A stretch of DNA of 64,000 nucleotides, from positions 62,001-126,000 of the forward strand of contig JAURJQ010000002.1 in the NCBI GenBank assembly GCA_030832185.1, read 5' to 3'. Of this stretch, positions 1 through 9,614 are shown in pieces. This stretch comes from Chitinophagales bacterium (GTDB taxonomy: Bacteria > Bacteroidota > Bacteroidia > Chitinophagales > JADJOU01). Positions within the stretch are counted from its first letter, which is position 1, and the number at the start of each line of letters is the position of its first letter. The notes beneath the pieces are model-generated. The model was not told the origin of the DNA. It worked only from the letters and a program-made list of their open reading frames with translations, and made no database searches. The translations under genes were made by a program, and so were the position numbers.

Positions 1-2
1 AT

Positions 3-776
3 GGAGGAAATAGAGGTTATCATTTCGGTCAGACCGTCTCCTCTACAGGAGTATCAGGTCTTACTGCTAAATTAAATCAAGGTCAATTTGCTATTGGTTT
101 TGGACAATTAGCTTATTCCATTACAGGTACTCCTTCTGCTGAAGGTACAGCATCATTTGCACTTAACATTGGAGGTAAAACATGTACCTATTCTATACCA
201 GTTAGATCCTCTACTGGTCAGGTGTTGAATCTTAGTTGCGATAAAGGTCAGTTGAGTACATCTGTTTTAGTAGGCACTTTAAATCCTGGGGTTTTCTTTA
301 CAGTTCCTTATCAAGGAGCTAATGGTGGTCCATTGACCGCTCAGGCTATAGCATCAACAGGAGTTACTGGTCTAACAGCTCAATCTGCTGCAGGTGTATT
401 GAATTTTGGCGATGGTTTGCTAAAATATAATCTTAGCGGAACTACCACAATTAACGGTTGGGCAAATTTCGCTATACAAGTTGGTAACCAGCAGTGTATT
501 TATTCAGTTCAGGTAACTCAAAATGGCTCTTCAATTCAGACAGCATCAGATATTCTAGAATTATATAAAGCAGGTTCTACCATTCATATCAATAATCTTA
601 AAGAGAATGTCAATTATTCTATTTATGATATGACGGGAAAAGCGAAGATGGAAGGCCTAATGAAAAAGACAGAAAATACGATAGATTTAAAGTATACAGG
701 ACTAGCTTCAGGCACTTACTTTATTCTTCTGCAAGGAGAAAAAACTTCTCAGAGTCTAAAATTCATTTTAGATTAG
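3..776 (+). CDS. Secreted T9SS type A sorting-domain protein, 5'-truncated by window edge, with tandem ~104-aa domains
   Basis: Frame 3 is open from nt 3 (GGNRGYHFGQTVSSTGVSGLTAK...) into the listed ORF at 222; C-terminus YDMTGKAKMEG...GLASGTYFILLQ..SLKFILD matches a type A CTD. Confidence 0.8.
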   Translation, partial: GGNRGYHFGQTVSSTGVSGLTAKLNQGQFAIGFGQLAYSITGTPSAEGTASFALNIGGKTCTYSIPVRSSTGQVLNLSCDKGQLSTSVLVGTLNPGVFFTVPYQGANGGPLTAQAIASTGVTGLTAQSAAGVLNFGDGLLKYNLSGTTTINGWANFAIQVGNQQCIYSVQVTQNGSSIQTASDILELYKAGSTIHINNLKENVNYSIYDMTGKAKMEGLMKKTENTIDLKYTGLASGTYFILLQGEKTSQSLKFILD

Positions 777-798
777 GAATATGGTAAATAATTGATTT

Positions 799-832
799 TA
801 AAATGCTCTGTTTAAACAGAGCATTTATTTTA
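799..832 (+). terminator. Rho-independent terminator
   Basis: Perfect inverted repeat aaatgctctgttt/aaacagagcattt (801-826) followed by T-rich tract. Confidence 0.75.
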
Positions 833-1042
833 TATTCAATTATTTATTAGATACAACGAAATTCAATTTTAGGATTTTAAATGACCTATGCATCCTATTT
901 AGGCCATTGCTGATCAGTGAAGTCTGGTGCTAATTTTTATATATAAACATGAGACATTAAATTAGAATTCTTAATTTTAAAGCGAAGCTGAAATTTAATT
1001 GTACTTTTGGAAGGATATTCGCGTTAAAAGACATTTCAAATT

Positions 1043-1693
1043 ATGATTTATAAATTAATAGAAACAAATTCCGTATTAACTATATTCCTCAATGAATTGA
1101 GAGATAAGGCCATTCAGAAGGATCGAATGCGGTTTCGTATAAATATCGAGCGAATAGCCGGCATCCTAGCTTATGAAGCTAGCAAGACTTTAATATTTGA
1201 AGACGATCAGATTCAGACTCCACTAGGCCAGAAAATGAGCCATGGCATTCAAGACCAAATAGTCATCGCTAGTGTCTTGCGCGCTGGCCTCCCAATGCAT
1301 TACGCTGTTCTAAATACATTTGACACTGCAGATAATTGTTTTGTGAGTGCTTATAGAAAGCATCATAAATCGGGCGAATTTGAGATAAGATTAGAATATA
1401 TTGCAAGTCCTTCTTTGGATGAAAAAACACTTATTTTATGTGACCCTATGATAGCTTCAGGTGCTAGTATTTTGGCTACTCTGGAGCAATTACAGCGCTA
1501 TGGCATTCCTAGGCGAATTTTGATTTTAGGAATCATTGGAAGTGCTCAGGGTGTAGAGACTGTTGCTAAAAAATTTCCCAACATTGATATTTTTATAGGA
1601 GATATAGACGATGAATTAACGGCTAAAAGTTATATAGTGCCGGGACTAGGAGATGCTGGTGATTTATGCTTTGGAGATAAAGTTGATTTATGA
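1043..1693 (+). CDS. upp: Uracil phosphoribosyltransferase
   Basis: 216 aa; PRPP-binding-like LCDPMIASGASILATLEQL; UPRT-like N-terminus and GDAGDLCFGD C-terminus. Confidence 0.9.
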   Translation: MIYKLIETNSVLTIFLNELRDKAIQKDRMRFRINIERIAGILAYEASKTLIFEDDQIQTPLGQKMSHGIQDQIVIASVLRAGLPMHYAVLNTFDTADNCFVSAYRKHHKSGEFEIRLEYIASPSLDEKTLILCDPMIASGASILATLEQLQRYGIPRRILILGIIGSAQGVETVAKKFPNIDIFIGDIDDELTAKSYIVPGLGDAGDLCFGDKVDL

Positions 1694-3597
1694 AATTAAA
1701 AATAAGCACTCTGTTTTTATTGTGTTTTACCATTATCTTAGGTCATGCACAAACAAGGCAAAATGAAATAGTTAATGAAGCTATAAGTTTATATGGTTTT
1801 GGAAGAATTGATGAAGCTTTTAAGGCCTTAGATGATTGTATAGCAAAGTATCCTAATTTTGACCAAGCACTCTATATAAAAGCTAATTGGTGTATCATTA
1901 GCAAGAAATACGGCGACGCGTTACCGCTTTTAGAAAAGCTTGAATCTATAAATCCTAAGTTTAACCCACAGCAAAAGAAACTCATTGCTGAATGTTATTT
2001 TTCTATGAAAAATTATGATAAAGCGGAAGAGTATATTCTAGAATTTTTAAAGCATCCTAATTTGAGCCCTCAAGCTCAAATATATGGACAGCGGATGGTG
2101 AAAAATTTAGACTTTGTGCGCAGTCAAACCAATAAAACAGCAAATATTGTTTATCATAACCTAGGCCCAGAAGTGAACTCATCGTTTAATGAATATTTTC
2201 CTTCAACCAATGGTGACGAATCTACTATTTATTTTACTCGAAGAGATAAACAAGGAGAGGATATATGGTTAAGTTATGCTCAGGGCAACAATTGGAGTAC
2301 CGCATACAAAATAGATGAACCAGAATTAGAGAATGAAATGAGATATGTTTCTATTAATACACATAGTAATGATGGGGCTCATACTATTTCAACGAACGGT
2401 AGGCAACTTTTATTTACATCGTGCCATAGGCCAGCACCTGATGGTTTGGGTTCATGTGATATTTTTATTTCATTTAAAAAAGGAGAAGAATGGGGTCGTC
2501 CAAAAATGATACCAGATGTGAATACTCGTGGATGGGAATCACAACCTTGTTTATCTGCGGATGGCAAGAGGTTGTTTTTTGTTAGTAGCCGTGAAGGTGG
2601 AATAGGGGAAAGTGATATATATATGAGCGTGCGCACTCAAGAAGGGTTTTCTACCCCAGTAAATTTGGGAGCGAAAGTCAATTCTATAGGAGCCGAAGAT
2701 AGGCCCTTTATACATCCAGATGGGCAGACCTTGTATTTTTCTTCTGATGCCCATCCTGGCTATGGTGGGAAAGATCTGTATATGTCTCGCTGGGAAAATG
2801 GAGAATGGCAAACTCCTATAAACTTAGGTGATCAAATTAATTCTATAGGAGATGAGATTTCTATTTTTATCAATACACTAGGAGATAAGGCATATATAGC
2901 TAAAGAAAATAATGAAAATAATCGCTCTGATTTTGATATTTATTCATTTAGTTTACCTAAAGAATTTAGACCTAAAACTGTAACCTATTTGAAAGGTATT
3001 GTATCAAATGCCAAAACAGGACAGCCACTCAAAGCATCTATTAAATTAAGTGATATAGCAGAGAGCAAATCTATTTATACCTTAAATAGTGATGAAAAAT
3101 CCGGAGATTTTTTGATGACTATTTTGGCTGATAAGGAATATGGGTTTCATGTGATAAAAGAAGGTTATGCTATTTACTCGCAGAATTACTCTTTTAGTGC
3201 CACCGACAATCAATTAACTCCACAGGTATTGGAGATAAAGCTTATGCCACTAGAAGCGGGGGCTAAATTTGAATTAAGAAATGTCTTTTTTGAGACAAGC
3301 AAATTTGATCTAAAAACTACCTCCTATCCTGAGCTAAATTACATCGTCGATATCTTAAAAAACAATCCTAATTTGAACATTCTTGTAGGCGGGCATACTG
3401 ATAATGCGGGTAATGTGGCTAATAATCTCACCTTGTCAGAAAACAGGGCGAAGTCTGTTATGAATTATTTAATAGAAAAAGGAATAGCAGCAGAGCGATT
3501 AAGCGCAAAAGGATACGGTTCTTCTAAATCAATACATACTAACGATACAGAGGAAGGAAGAGCAAAAAATAGACGTACGGAAATAGAGATTCTTTAA
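1690..3597 (+). CDS. PorE-like OmpA family protein (TPR + PD40 propeller + carboxypeptidase-regulatory-like + OmpA C-terminal)
   Basis: Signal peptide; TPR region; repeated SxDGxxLFFxSxRxGGxGxxDIY PD40 motifs; OmpA motif GGHTDNAGNVANNLTLSENRAKSVMNYLIEKGI...GRAKNRRTEIEIL. Confidence 0.85.
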   Translation: MKLKISTLFLLCFTIILGHAQTRQNEIVNEAISLYGFGRIDEAFKALDDCIAKYPNFDQALYIKANWCIISKKYGDALPLLEKLESINPKFNPQQKKLIAECYFSMKNYDKAEEYILEFLKHPNLSPQAQIYGQRMVKNLDFVRSQTNKTANIVYHNLGPEVNSSFNEYFPSTNGDESTIYFTRRDKQGEDIWLSYAQGNNWSTAYKIDEPELENEMRYVSINTHSNDGAHTISTNGRQLLFTSCHRPAPDGLGSCDIFISFKKGEEWGRPKMIPDVNTRGWESQPCLSADGKRLFFVSSREGGIGESDIYMSVRTQEGFSTPVNLGAKVNSIGAEDRPFIHPDGQTLYFSSDAHPGYGGKDLYMSRWENGEWQTPINLGDQINSIGDEISIFINTLGDKAYIAKENNENNRSDFDIYSFSLPKEFRPKTVTYLKGIVSNAKTGQPLKASIKLSDIAESKSIYTLNSDEKSGDFLMTILADKEYGFHVIKEGYAIYSQNYSFSATDNQLTPQVLEIKLMPLEAGAKFELRNVFFETSKFDLKTTSYPELNYIVDILKNNPNLNILVGGHTDNAGNVANNLTLSENRAKSVMNYLIEKGIAAERLSAKGYGSSKSIHTNDTEEGRAKNRRTEIEIL

Positions 3598-3650
3598 AAA
3601 TAGTTAAGACTGTTTAGTTTTTTTAAACCTTCTGTGTCCTTGATATATCT

Positions 3651-3658
3651 TAGATTTG
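3651..3658 (+). promoter_or_regulatory. Putative Bacteroidota -7 box (TAGATTTG)
   Basis: Matches TAnnTTTG upstream of the ATG at 3689; no clear -33 TTTG. Confidence 0.35.
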
Positions 3659-3688
3659 CATTACAAATAAATTTAAACAAATAAGAAA

Positions 3689-4168
3689 ATGAAAAAAATA
3701 TTATTACTCGCTATCGTATCTGTGCTTAGTTTAGGTCTAGTTGCTCAAGCTAGTGCTCCTGCAAAGCCAGCTAAAGTAAAAAAAGCAAAAGCTGCCGCAG
3801 CTGCAGAAGTTAAAGCTGTATCTGTCGCTCCTATTTCAAATGACCCTTCTATCTTTCTTGAAAAAGAAACAGTAGACTATGGAGTAATAGAAAAAGGTGC
3901 AGATGGTGTGAGAACTTTTAAAGTAACCAATAAAGGTGCTCAGCCTTTATTATTGACCAATTGCAGTGGATCATGTGGTTGCACAGTTCCTACTTGTCCG
4001 CGTGAACCTATTCTCCCAGGTAAGAGCGCAGAGATTCAAGTAAAGTATGACACTGGTAGACCTGGTCCTATCAACAAGCAAGTAAATATTGCAAGCAATG
4101 ATCCTCAGAATCCAAACAAAGTGGTATTCATAAGAGGTGAGGTGAAAGATACACCGGCTGCAAATTAA
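3689..4168 (+). CDS. DUF1573 domain-containing secreted protein with Ala/Lys-rich N-terminal linker
   Basis: Signal peptide; DYGVIEKGADGVRTFKVTNKGAQPLLLTNCSGSCGCTVPTCPREPILPGKSAEIQVKYDT. Confidence 0.85.
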   Translation: MKKILLLAIVSVLSLGLVAQASAPAKPAKVKKAKAAAAAEVKAVSVAPISNDPSIFLEKETVDYGVIEKGADGVRTFKVTNKGAQPLLLTNCSGSCGCTVPTCPREPILPGKSAEIQVKYDTGRPGPINKQVNIASNDPQNPNKVVFIRGEVKDTPAAN

Positions 4169-4189
4169 GATTATAAATAAAAAGAGAAG

Positions 4190-4220
4190 AGCCATCCTTA
4201 ATTCGGATGGCTTTTTTTTT
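4190..4220 (+). terminator. Rho-independent terminator
   Basis: agccatcc-ttaattc-ggatggct followed by T9. Confidence 0.85.
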
Positions 4221-4311
4221 ATCTTTTGTCCTGCATCTCAGATCTAGTATTAAAATAGATTTCTAACAACTCATTTCTCCTATCCAAATCAATTATCTCA
4301 ATTCTCTTAAC

Positions 4312-6072
4312 TTGCCATATAAAAAACTATTTTACTTCTTAAATTTACATAAGTGGACCTTTATCACAGGTACTGTTTTTGTCATCCTCGCCAATTTCGC
4401 TAGTTCCTATACAAATAAGCTCGTCGAAAAATTCATCAATGCTGTGGTGAAGATGATACAGGCTCCCAATCCAGGCACTGTAAATATCCATCAAGAGGTT
4501 TTTATTTTTTTAGGGTCCTATATCGGGCTCACATTGCTCTCAGCACTTTTTACTTTTCTCATGCGACAAACCATTATTGTCGCTAGTAGGAAAATAGAAC
4601 AAAAGCTGAAAGATGATTTGTATGCTCATATTCAAAGGCTAACTATTACCCATTTCAAAAAGTTTCCTATAGGCGACTATATGAGTAGAATGGCCGAAGA
4701 CGTGGGGAAAATTCGTGAAATATTTGGACCAGCAGTTATGTATCTAGTCAATATGGTTACTACACTTAGTGTGTCCATTTTTTTTATGTTGGAAATAAGC
4801 CCAGAACTCACTTTCTATGCCATTTTGCCTTTACCATTTTTATCCTTTTTCATCTATTTTTTCAATATTTACTCTCTACAGTTTAATAAAAAACTTCAAG
4901 AAGAAATGTCTGCAATGACTTCCGTAGCGCAGGAAAGTTATAACGGTATTCGGATTATAAAATCGTTTACCTTAGAAAATAAAGTATTTCAGACCTTTTC
5001 ATTAATTAGCGATTCCTTTAAAATACAATCCCTCAAAATTGTCAAATTAGATTCTTTCTTTATGCCTATCGTCTCGCTGCTCATGGGCGCTAGCATATTG
5101 CTAAGTATATACAAAGGCGGTATGTTAGTCATAGACGATAAAATCCAGATAGGAGGATTAACGTCTTTTATTATGTTTGTCAATAGGCTTTTATGGCCTG
5201 TGATGAGCATCGGTTGGGTAGCTAGTCTATTTCAAAAAGGGAAGTCAGCTTTTATTCGGTATGAAGAAATTATGGGATTACCTATAGAAACTGCTCAGAA
5301 GAAAATAGAGACTGCCAATGTCAAATTAACTGGAGATATTCAGTTTCAGAATGTGTCTTATACCTACGAAGATACAGGAATACAAGCACTACATAATATC
5401 AGTTTCCATATCAAGCCTGGCGAGCGATGGCTCATCATAGGCAAGACCGGTAGTGGTAAATCTACCTTAGCTGAATTATTGATTCGATTTTATCAAAATT
5501 ATCAAGGTTCTATTCTGCTAGATGGTAGACCTTTGGAATCCTATGGCAACTCGTTTATTCGAGAACAGATTTCCTACATACCCCAAGACGTTTTTCTTTT
5601 TTCCGATACAGTGAAAAACAATATAGGATTCAACACTGCGGCTACATCTGATGAAGAAATTATCAACTCAGCCAAAGACGCTCAAATTCATAAGGAGATT
5701 ATTCAGTTCAAAGAAAGTTATCAAACCATGGTGGGTGAGCGGGGCATTACATTATCTGGTGGACAGAAGCAGCGCATATCTATCGCTAGAGCTATGATAA
5801 AGCCGAGCCCTATCTATCTCTTTGATGACTGCCTGAGTGCATTAGACGTCAAAACTGAGAAGCAGCTCATAGAGGCCATGAACCAGAGAGATAGCAAAAG
5901 CACCATTATACTTATCACACATCGTATTTTTAACCAACTCAATTTCCACAAAGTGCTCGTGCTCCATGACGGAAAAGTGGCCGAAATAGGCAGCCATGAG
6001 GATCTCATGAATAGAAAAGGATACTATTATGATATTTACAAAAAGCAGGAAATGAAAGGAGTAGAATTATAA
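4312..6072 (+). CDS. ABC transporter, fused permease-ATPase (MsbA/lipid exporter-like)
   Basis: N-terminal TM domain; Walker A GKTGSGKST; signature LSGGQKQRISIARA; Walker B PIYLFDDCLSALD; TTG start. Confidence 0.9.
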   Translation: MPYKKLFYFLNLHKWTFITGTVFVILANFASSYTNKLVEKFINAVVKMIQAPNPGTVNIHQEVFIFLGSYIGLTLLSALFTFLMRQTIIVASRKIEQKLKDDLYAHIQRLTITHFKKFPIGDYMSRMAEDVGKIREIFGPAVMYLVNMVTTLSVSIFFMLEISPELTFYAILPLPFLSFFIYFFNIYSLQFNKKLQEEMSAMTSVAQESYNGIRIIKSFTLENKVFQTFSLISDSFKIQSLKIVKLDSFFMPIVSLLMGASILLSIYKGGMLVIDDKIQIGGLTSFIMFVNRLLWPVMSIGWVASLFQKGKSAFIRYEEIMGLPIETAQKKIETANVKLTGDIQFQNVSYTYEDTGIQALHNISFHIKPGERWLIIGKTGSGKSTLAELLIRFYQNYQGSILLDGRPLESYGNSFIREQISYIPQDVFLFSDTVKNNIGFNTAATSDEEIINSAKDAQIHKEIIQFKESYQTMVGERGITLSGGQKQRISIARAMIKPSPIYLFDDCLSALDVKTEKQLIEAMNQRDSKSTIILITHRIFNQLNFHKVLVLHDGKVAEIGSHEDLMNRKGYYYDIYKKQEMKGVEL

Positions 6073-6219
6073 AATAGAAATTAAGATGTTTCCTCGCCTT
6101 TATGTTCACATGGGTTAAGTCTTTGATATAGAATAAAATCCAATTTAATTAGTATTTTCAACTCCTCTTTACATGGTTTTTTTAAAATATTAACGTATTC
6201 TATTCCAAAAACGTAACTT

Positions 6220-6249
6220 TTTGTTTAATTCGTATTATATTTACATTTG
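6220..6249 (+). promoter_or_regulatory. Putative Bacteroidota promoter TTTG-N18-TACATTTG
   Basis: TTTG at 6220-6223 and TACATTTG at 6242-6249, 14 nt before the ATG at 6264. Confidence 0.5.
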
Positions 6250-6263
6250 AAATAAATTGTGAT

Positions 6264-9200
6264 ATGAAAAAACTTTACCTTCTAATTCTTTTCGTTTCTT
6301 TTGAAAACTTAGTATTTGCACAAGCTGCACCTACAGGTTATTGCGCTTCTCAGCCTAGTAGTACTGAATATGCAGATATTGATGAGGTTATATTTGGTTC
6401 GATAAATAACAAAACAAACTGTACTAGTTTGACTGGTAGTCAAGGAACTGGAACAGGCACTGTTGATTTATATACTAGTTTTGTGAATTCCTCTGTTCCT
6501 ATTCCCATTGTGACACCAGGCAGTGCGACTCCTATCGATGTGACAATTAGAAATTGTGGATTTGGAGCTTCTTTAAACTTCAATTATTGTGGACAGGGAA
6601 AGGTTTGGATAGATTTTAATCGAGATGGTGTATTTCAAGATCCAGCGGAAATGACTACACTAGGCGGAACTGCTTGTTTTGGAAACTTTCCTAACCCTTC
6701 GACCTTATCTGCAACAGTAGTAGCTCCTAGTACAATTTCTTCAGGATTCACGAGAATGCGGGTGACATGGCGAATGTATGAAAATACGCAAGCGGCTATC
6801 ACTCCATGTGGAGCGGGGGGCTTAACCAATGGCACCAACTGGGGGGAGACAGAGGATTATATAGTTTTACTTGGAACTAAAAAATGGGACTACAGTATGA
6901 ATACTATGTTGGGTCCAGATAGTATATCCTTCTGTGGTCAAGATCCAGTAATCATAAAAGCTGGCTACTCCAATACTGGCAATCAACCATTGTCAGGCGG
7001 TAGAATTGATTTGTTTATAACGGGTGCAGAGCCAGGTAGTACTACCAATTTATTTTTTAATAAGACTTGGACCCAGACGACTCTGCTAGGACAGAAAGGA
7101 ACAGTAGATTTTCCACCAATCTTGTTCCCTAAGGATGAATTAGTTAAAATGACCTTTGTCACCTATTTTCCTCTAGATTCAAATAAGAGCAACGACACCT
7201 TGGTGAAGTTCGTTCAGGTATATAAAAATCCCGTTTATAAGTTAAAATCAGATACTACATGCGCGGATTCATTCAATACCGTTCAGATATATGACAAACC
7301 TTTGCCTTTATTTCATAAGTGGAATAATGAATCTATTGCAGATATAACTACGTATAATTTTGATAGTAGTAGTAGTGTCGGTATTCAGGTTAGTAGAGGC
7401 TGGAAGTGCAATGTGGTAGATGTTCTTCCTGTGAGAGTGAAACCTTTGCCAAAGTTAACTATGGCTCGAGATACGGTCTTGTGTAATGGTCAGAATGTCA
7501 ACCTATCAGTGAGCATGGATTTACCAGGTTCTGCTCGCTGGAATTCCAATTCTAATTCGACCTTGAATGTTTCTAATTCGGGAAATTATGCAGCTACGGG
7601 AATTGCAAATAATGGTTGTCAGAATATTGGTTTTACAAAGGTTACGGTGGTTAATCCCCCTGCTCAGCCATATATATTAGATACAGTGTGTGCAGGTGAG
7701 ACAGCCAAGCTAGGCCTAGATTATACTGGTACTGATTTTATCTACAAATGGGCAGGAAGAACGGAGACGACTCCATTGATCAATCCTACCCCTGTTATAA
7801 CAAATGGTATAGAGAAGTACTATGTACAGTGGTGGTATCAGGGCTGTACGAGTCGAGATTCTGTAGTACTCAAGGTGAATCCACTGCCGAGTGTGACCCT
7901 CAATTTTCCACCACCTATTTGTCCTTTTTTCTCTAGTACGATAGTAGCTTCTGGAGCACCTAATTTTGTATGGAGAAATGGGCTAGGTACTAATTCTTCT
8001 GTGACGGTGAGCCCTCTCACAACCACAGACTACTATGTGAAAGGTACAGATGCCAATGGCTGTTCAAAAGAGGTGATGCATAGACAATTTGTCTATCCTA
8101 GTCCTGACATGAAGGTTTATTCAAATAAATTTAAAGACAATGTCTGTCTTGGGGATTCTGCTACCATTTATGTAAATGGAGGTAAAACTTATAGCTGGTC
8201 TACCGGATCTAGTGATTCTATTCTAAGAGTTACCCCAACCCAATCTTTCCAATGGACGATGATAGGAACGGATAATAATGGATGTAAAGATACACTGTCC
8301 TATAGGCTGAATGTAAAGCCTGCTTTTAGTATTACATACGATAAGACAATAAAAGGATGTGAGGGAGAAGTAGTGACGCTCCGCGCCTCAGGTTCTAAAG
8401 AATATGACTGGGGGCAAGGCCCGACTCAAGATAGTTTTAACACAGTGACTTTAATTAATACGACGAGTTATCAAGTGACGGCTACTAGCCCACATGAATG
8501 CCAGGTGGTAGCTTCTATACCTGTCACCGTGTTTAAGAAGCCAGTAGGTCAGATAAGTGATTTGACCATATGTAAAGGCGAAACGGGAATCCTAGAAGCG
8601 AAAGGAGGCGATACATTTACTTGGAATTTTGATGGCAAAAATTATATTACGGGAAATGGTAATTTAGGCACGTATACGCACACTGACACAGCTACAATAG
8701 GTGTAGAAGTGATTAATATAGCAGGATGTAGAGATACTGCCTGGACTACGGTCATTGTGATCAATACGGATAATCAAGAAGTCATATTTAAGTCTCCATT
8801 GGATTCATACAACTGTGCGTCCCCTAAGATTCCGATTACGTTATCGGCTACTCCAGCAGGTGGAGTATGGTCAGGTGGCAGTTATGTCGATGGTAATAAG
8901 CTGAGTCCTGCGGGTCTGAATGGGAATATACAGGTACTCTATACGTTCTTCGAACCGATAAATAACTGTAAGGTCGAGCGAATCAAAACGGTCTTATTTA
9001 AGTGTACGAGTGGTATTTCAGGGATAGATAATTATGACGACTGGACTGTATACCCTATGCCATTCTCCGATAAGCTGACAGTGAAGTATAGAAGTGATAA
9101 GTCAGAATCTGCAGATATATATATTTATGATTTATCAGGCAGAGAAGTTTACCATTATTCGCATAGATTATTGCCGGGAGAAAATATCATAGACATGAAT

Positions 9201-9284
9201 AATCTAGGTCTAGCCAAGGGTACTTACTATCTTGACTTTCAGACGGAGTCTGTCAGCAGACAAGCGAAAATGATAGCGCAGTAG
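6264..9284 (+). CDS. Large secreted protein: GEVED domain, Ig-like repeats, T9SS type A sorting domain
   Basis: GKVWIDFNRDGVFQDPAE...NWGETEDYIV (GEVED); repeated C-x-G / NGC.D Ig-like units; C-terminal VYPMPFSDKLTVKY...IYDLSGREVYHY...GTYYLDFQTE. Confidence 0.85.
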   Translation: MKKLYLLILFVSFENLVFAQAAPTGYCASQPSSTEYADIDEVIFGSINNKTNCTSLTGSQGTGTGTVDLYTSFVNSSVPIPIVTPGSATPIDVTIRNCGFGASLNFNYCGQGKVWIDFNRDGVFQDPAEMTTLGGTACFGNFPNPSTLSATVVAPSTISSGFTRMRVTWRMYENTQAAITPCGAGGLTNGTNWGETEDYIVLLGTKKWDYSMNTMLGPDSISFCGQDPVIIKAGYSNTGNQPLSGGRIDLFITGAEPGSTTNLFFNKTWTQTTLLGQKGTVDFPPILFPKDELVKMTFVTYFPLDSNKSNDTLVKFVQVYKNPVYKLKSDTTCADSFNTVQIYDKPLPLFHKWNNESIADITTYNFDSSSSVGIQVSRGWKCNVVDVLPVRVKPLPKLTMARDTVLCNGQNVNLSVSMDLPGSARWNSNSNSTLNVSNSGNYAATGIANNGCQNIGFTKVTVVNPPAQPYILDTVCAGETAKLGLDYTGTDFIYKWAGRTETTPLINPTPVITNGIEKYYVQWWYQGCTSRDSVVLKVNPLPSVTLNFPPPICPFFSSTIVASGAPNFVWRNGLGTNSSVTVSPLTTTDYYVKGTDANGCSKEVMHRQFVYPSPDMKVYSNKFKDNVCLGDSATIYVNGGKTYSWSTGSSDSILRVTPTQSFQWTMIGTDNNGCKDTLSYRLNVKPAFSITYDKTIKGCEGEVVTLRASGSKEYDWGQGPTQDSFNTVTLINTTSYQVTATSPHECQVVASIPVTVFKKPVGQISDLTICKGETGILEAKGGDTFTWNFDGKNYITGNGNLGTYTHTDTATIGVEVINIAGCRDTAWTTVIVINTDNQEVIFKSPLDSYNCASPKIPITLSATPAGGVWSGGSYVDGNKLSPAGLNGNIQVLYTFFEPINNCKVERIKTVLFKCTSGISGIDNYDDWTVYPMPFSDKLTVKYRSDKSESADIYIYDLSGREVYHYSHRLLPGENIIDMNNLGLAKGTYYLDFQTESVSRQAKMIAQ

Positions 9285-9310
9285 TTTTTAGAATTTTTAG
9301 TTAAACGTAT

Positions 9311-9346
9311 AAAGTCGCAAAGTCAGTAATGGCTTTGCGACTTTTA
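9311..9346 (+). terminator. Rho-independent terminator (long perfect stem)
   Basis: aaagtcgcaaag/ctttgcgacttt 12-bp perfect stem. Confidence 0.8.
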
Positions 9347-9584
9347 GTATTGGGTGTTTTTTATTGTTCGCCATTCACTAGGAAAATTTCAATCAAATGA
9401 TTACTGGATTGAAATACAATCTATATCGGGGTTAAACCCAACTAAATCATGTAGTTCGCAACAAAGTTGCTTCTAATGATCAATTTGGGTTAAATGTTCC
9501 AACTAGAACTTTCTATTTTCTTTATAACTTTGCTGCTTAATTTTGTTTTTATATTCGTTTAAGTGGAATAGACGAAAAACTTTT

Positions 9585-9609
9585 AACTTAACACTTTCAA
9601 CTTAACACT
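9585..9609. repeat. Short direct repeat AACTTAACACT x2
   Basis: 11-mer aacttaacact at 9585-9595 and 9599-9609, immediately upstream of purL. Confidence 0.7.
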
Positions 9610-9614
9610 GAACT

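Noticed and set aside
2379-2811. Antisense ORFs 2379-2636 and 2551-2811
   Set aside because: Fully opposite the strong PorE-like CDS; low-complexity translations without family resemblance; by-products of the coding frame.
9428-9485. gggttaaacccaa ... ttgggttaaat partial inverted repeat and gcaac-aaa-gttgc hairpin upstream of purL
   Set aside because: Short and imperfect; no T tract or known riboswitch pattern; I could not support a specific function.
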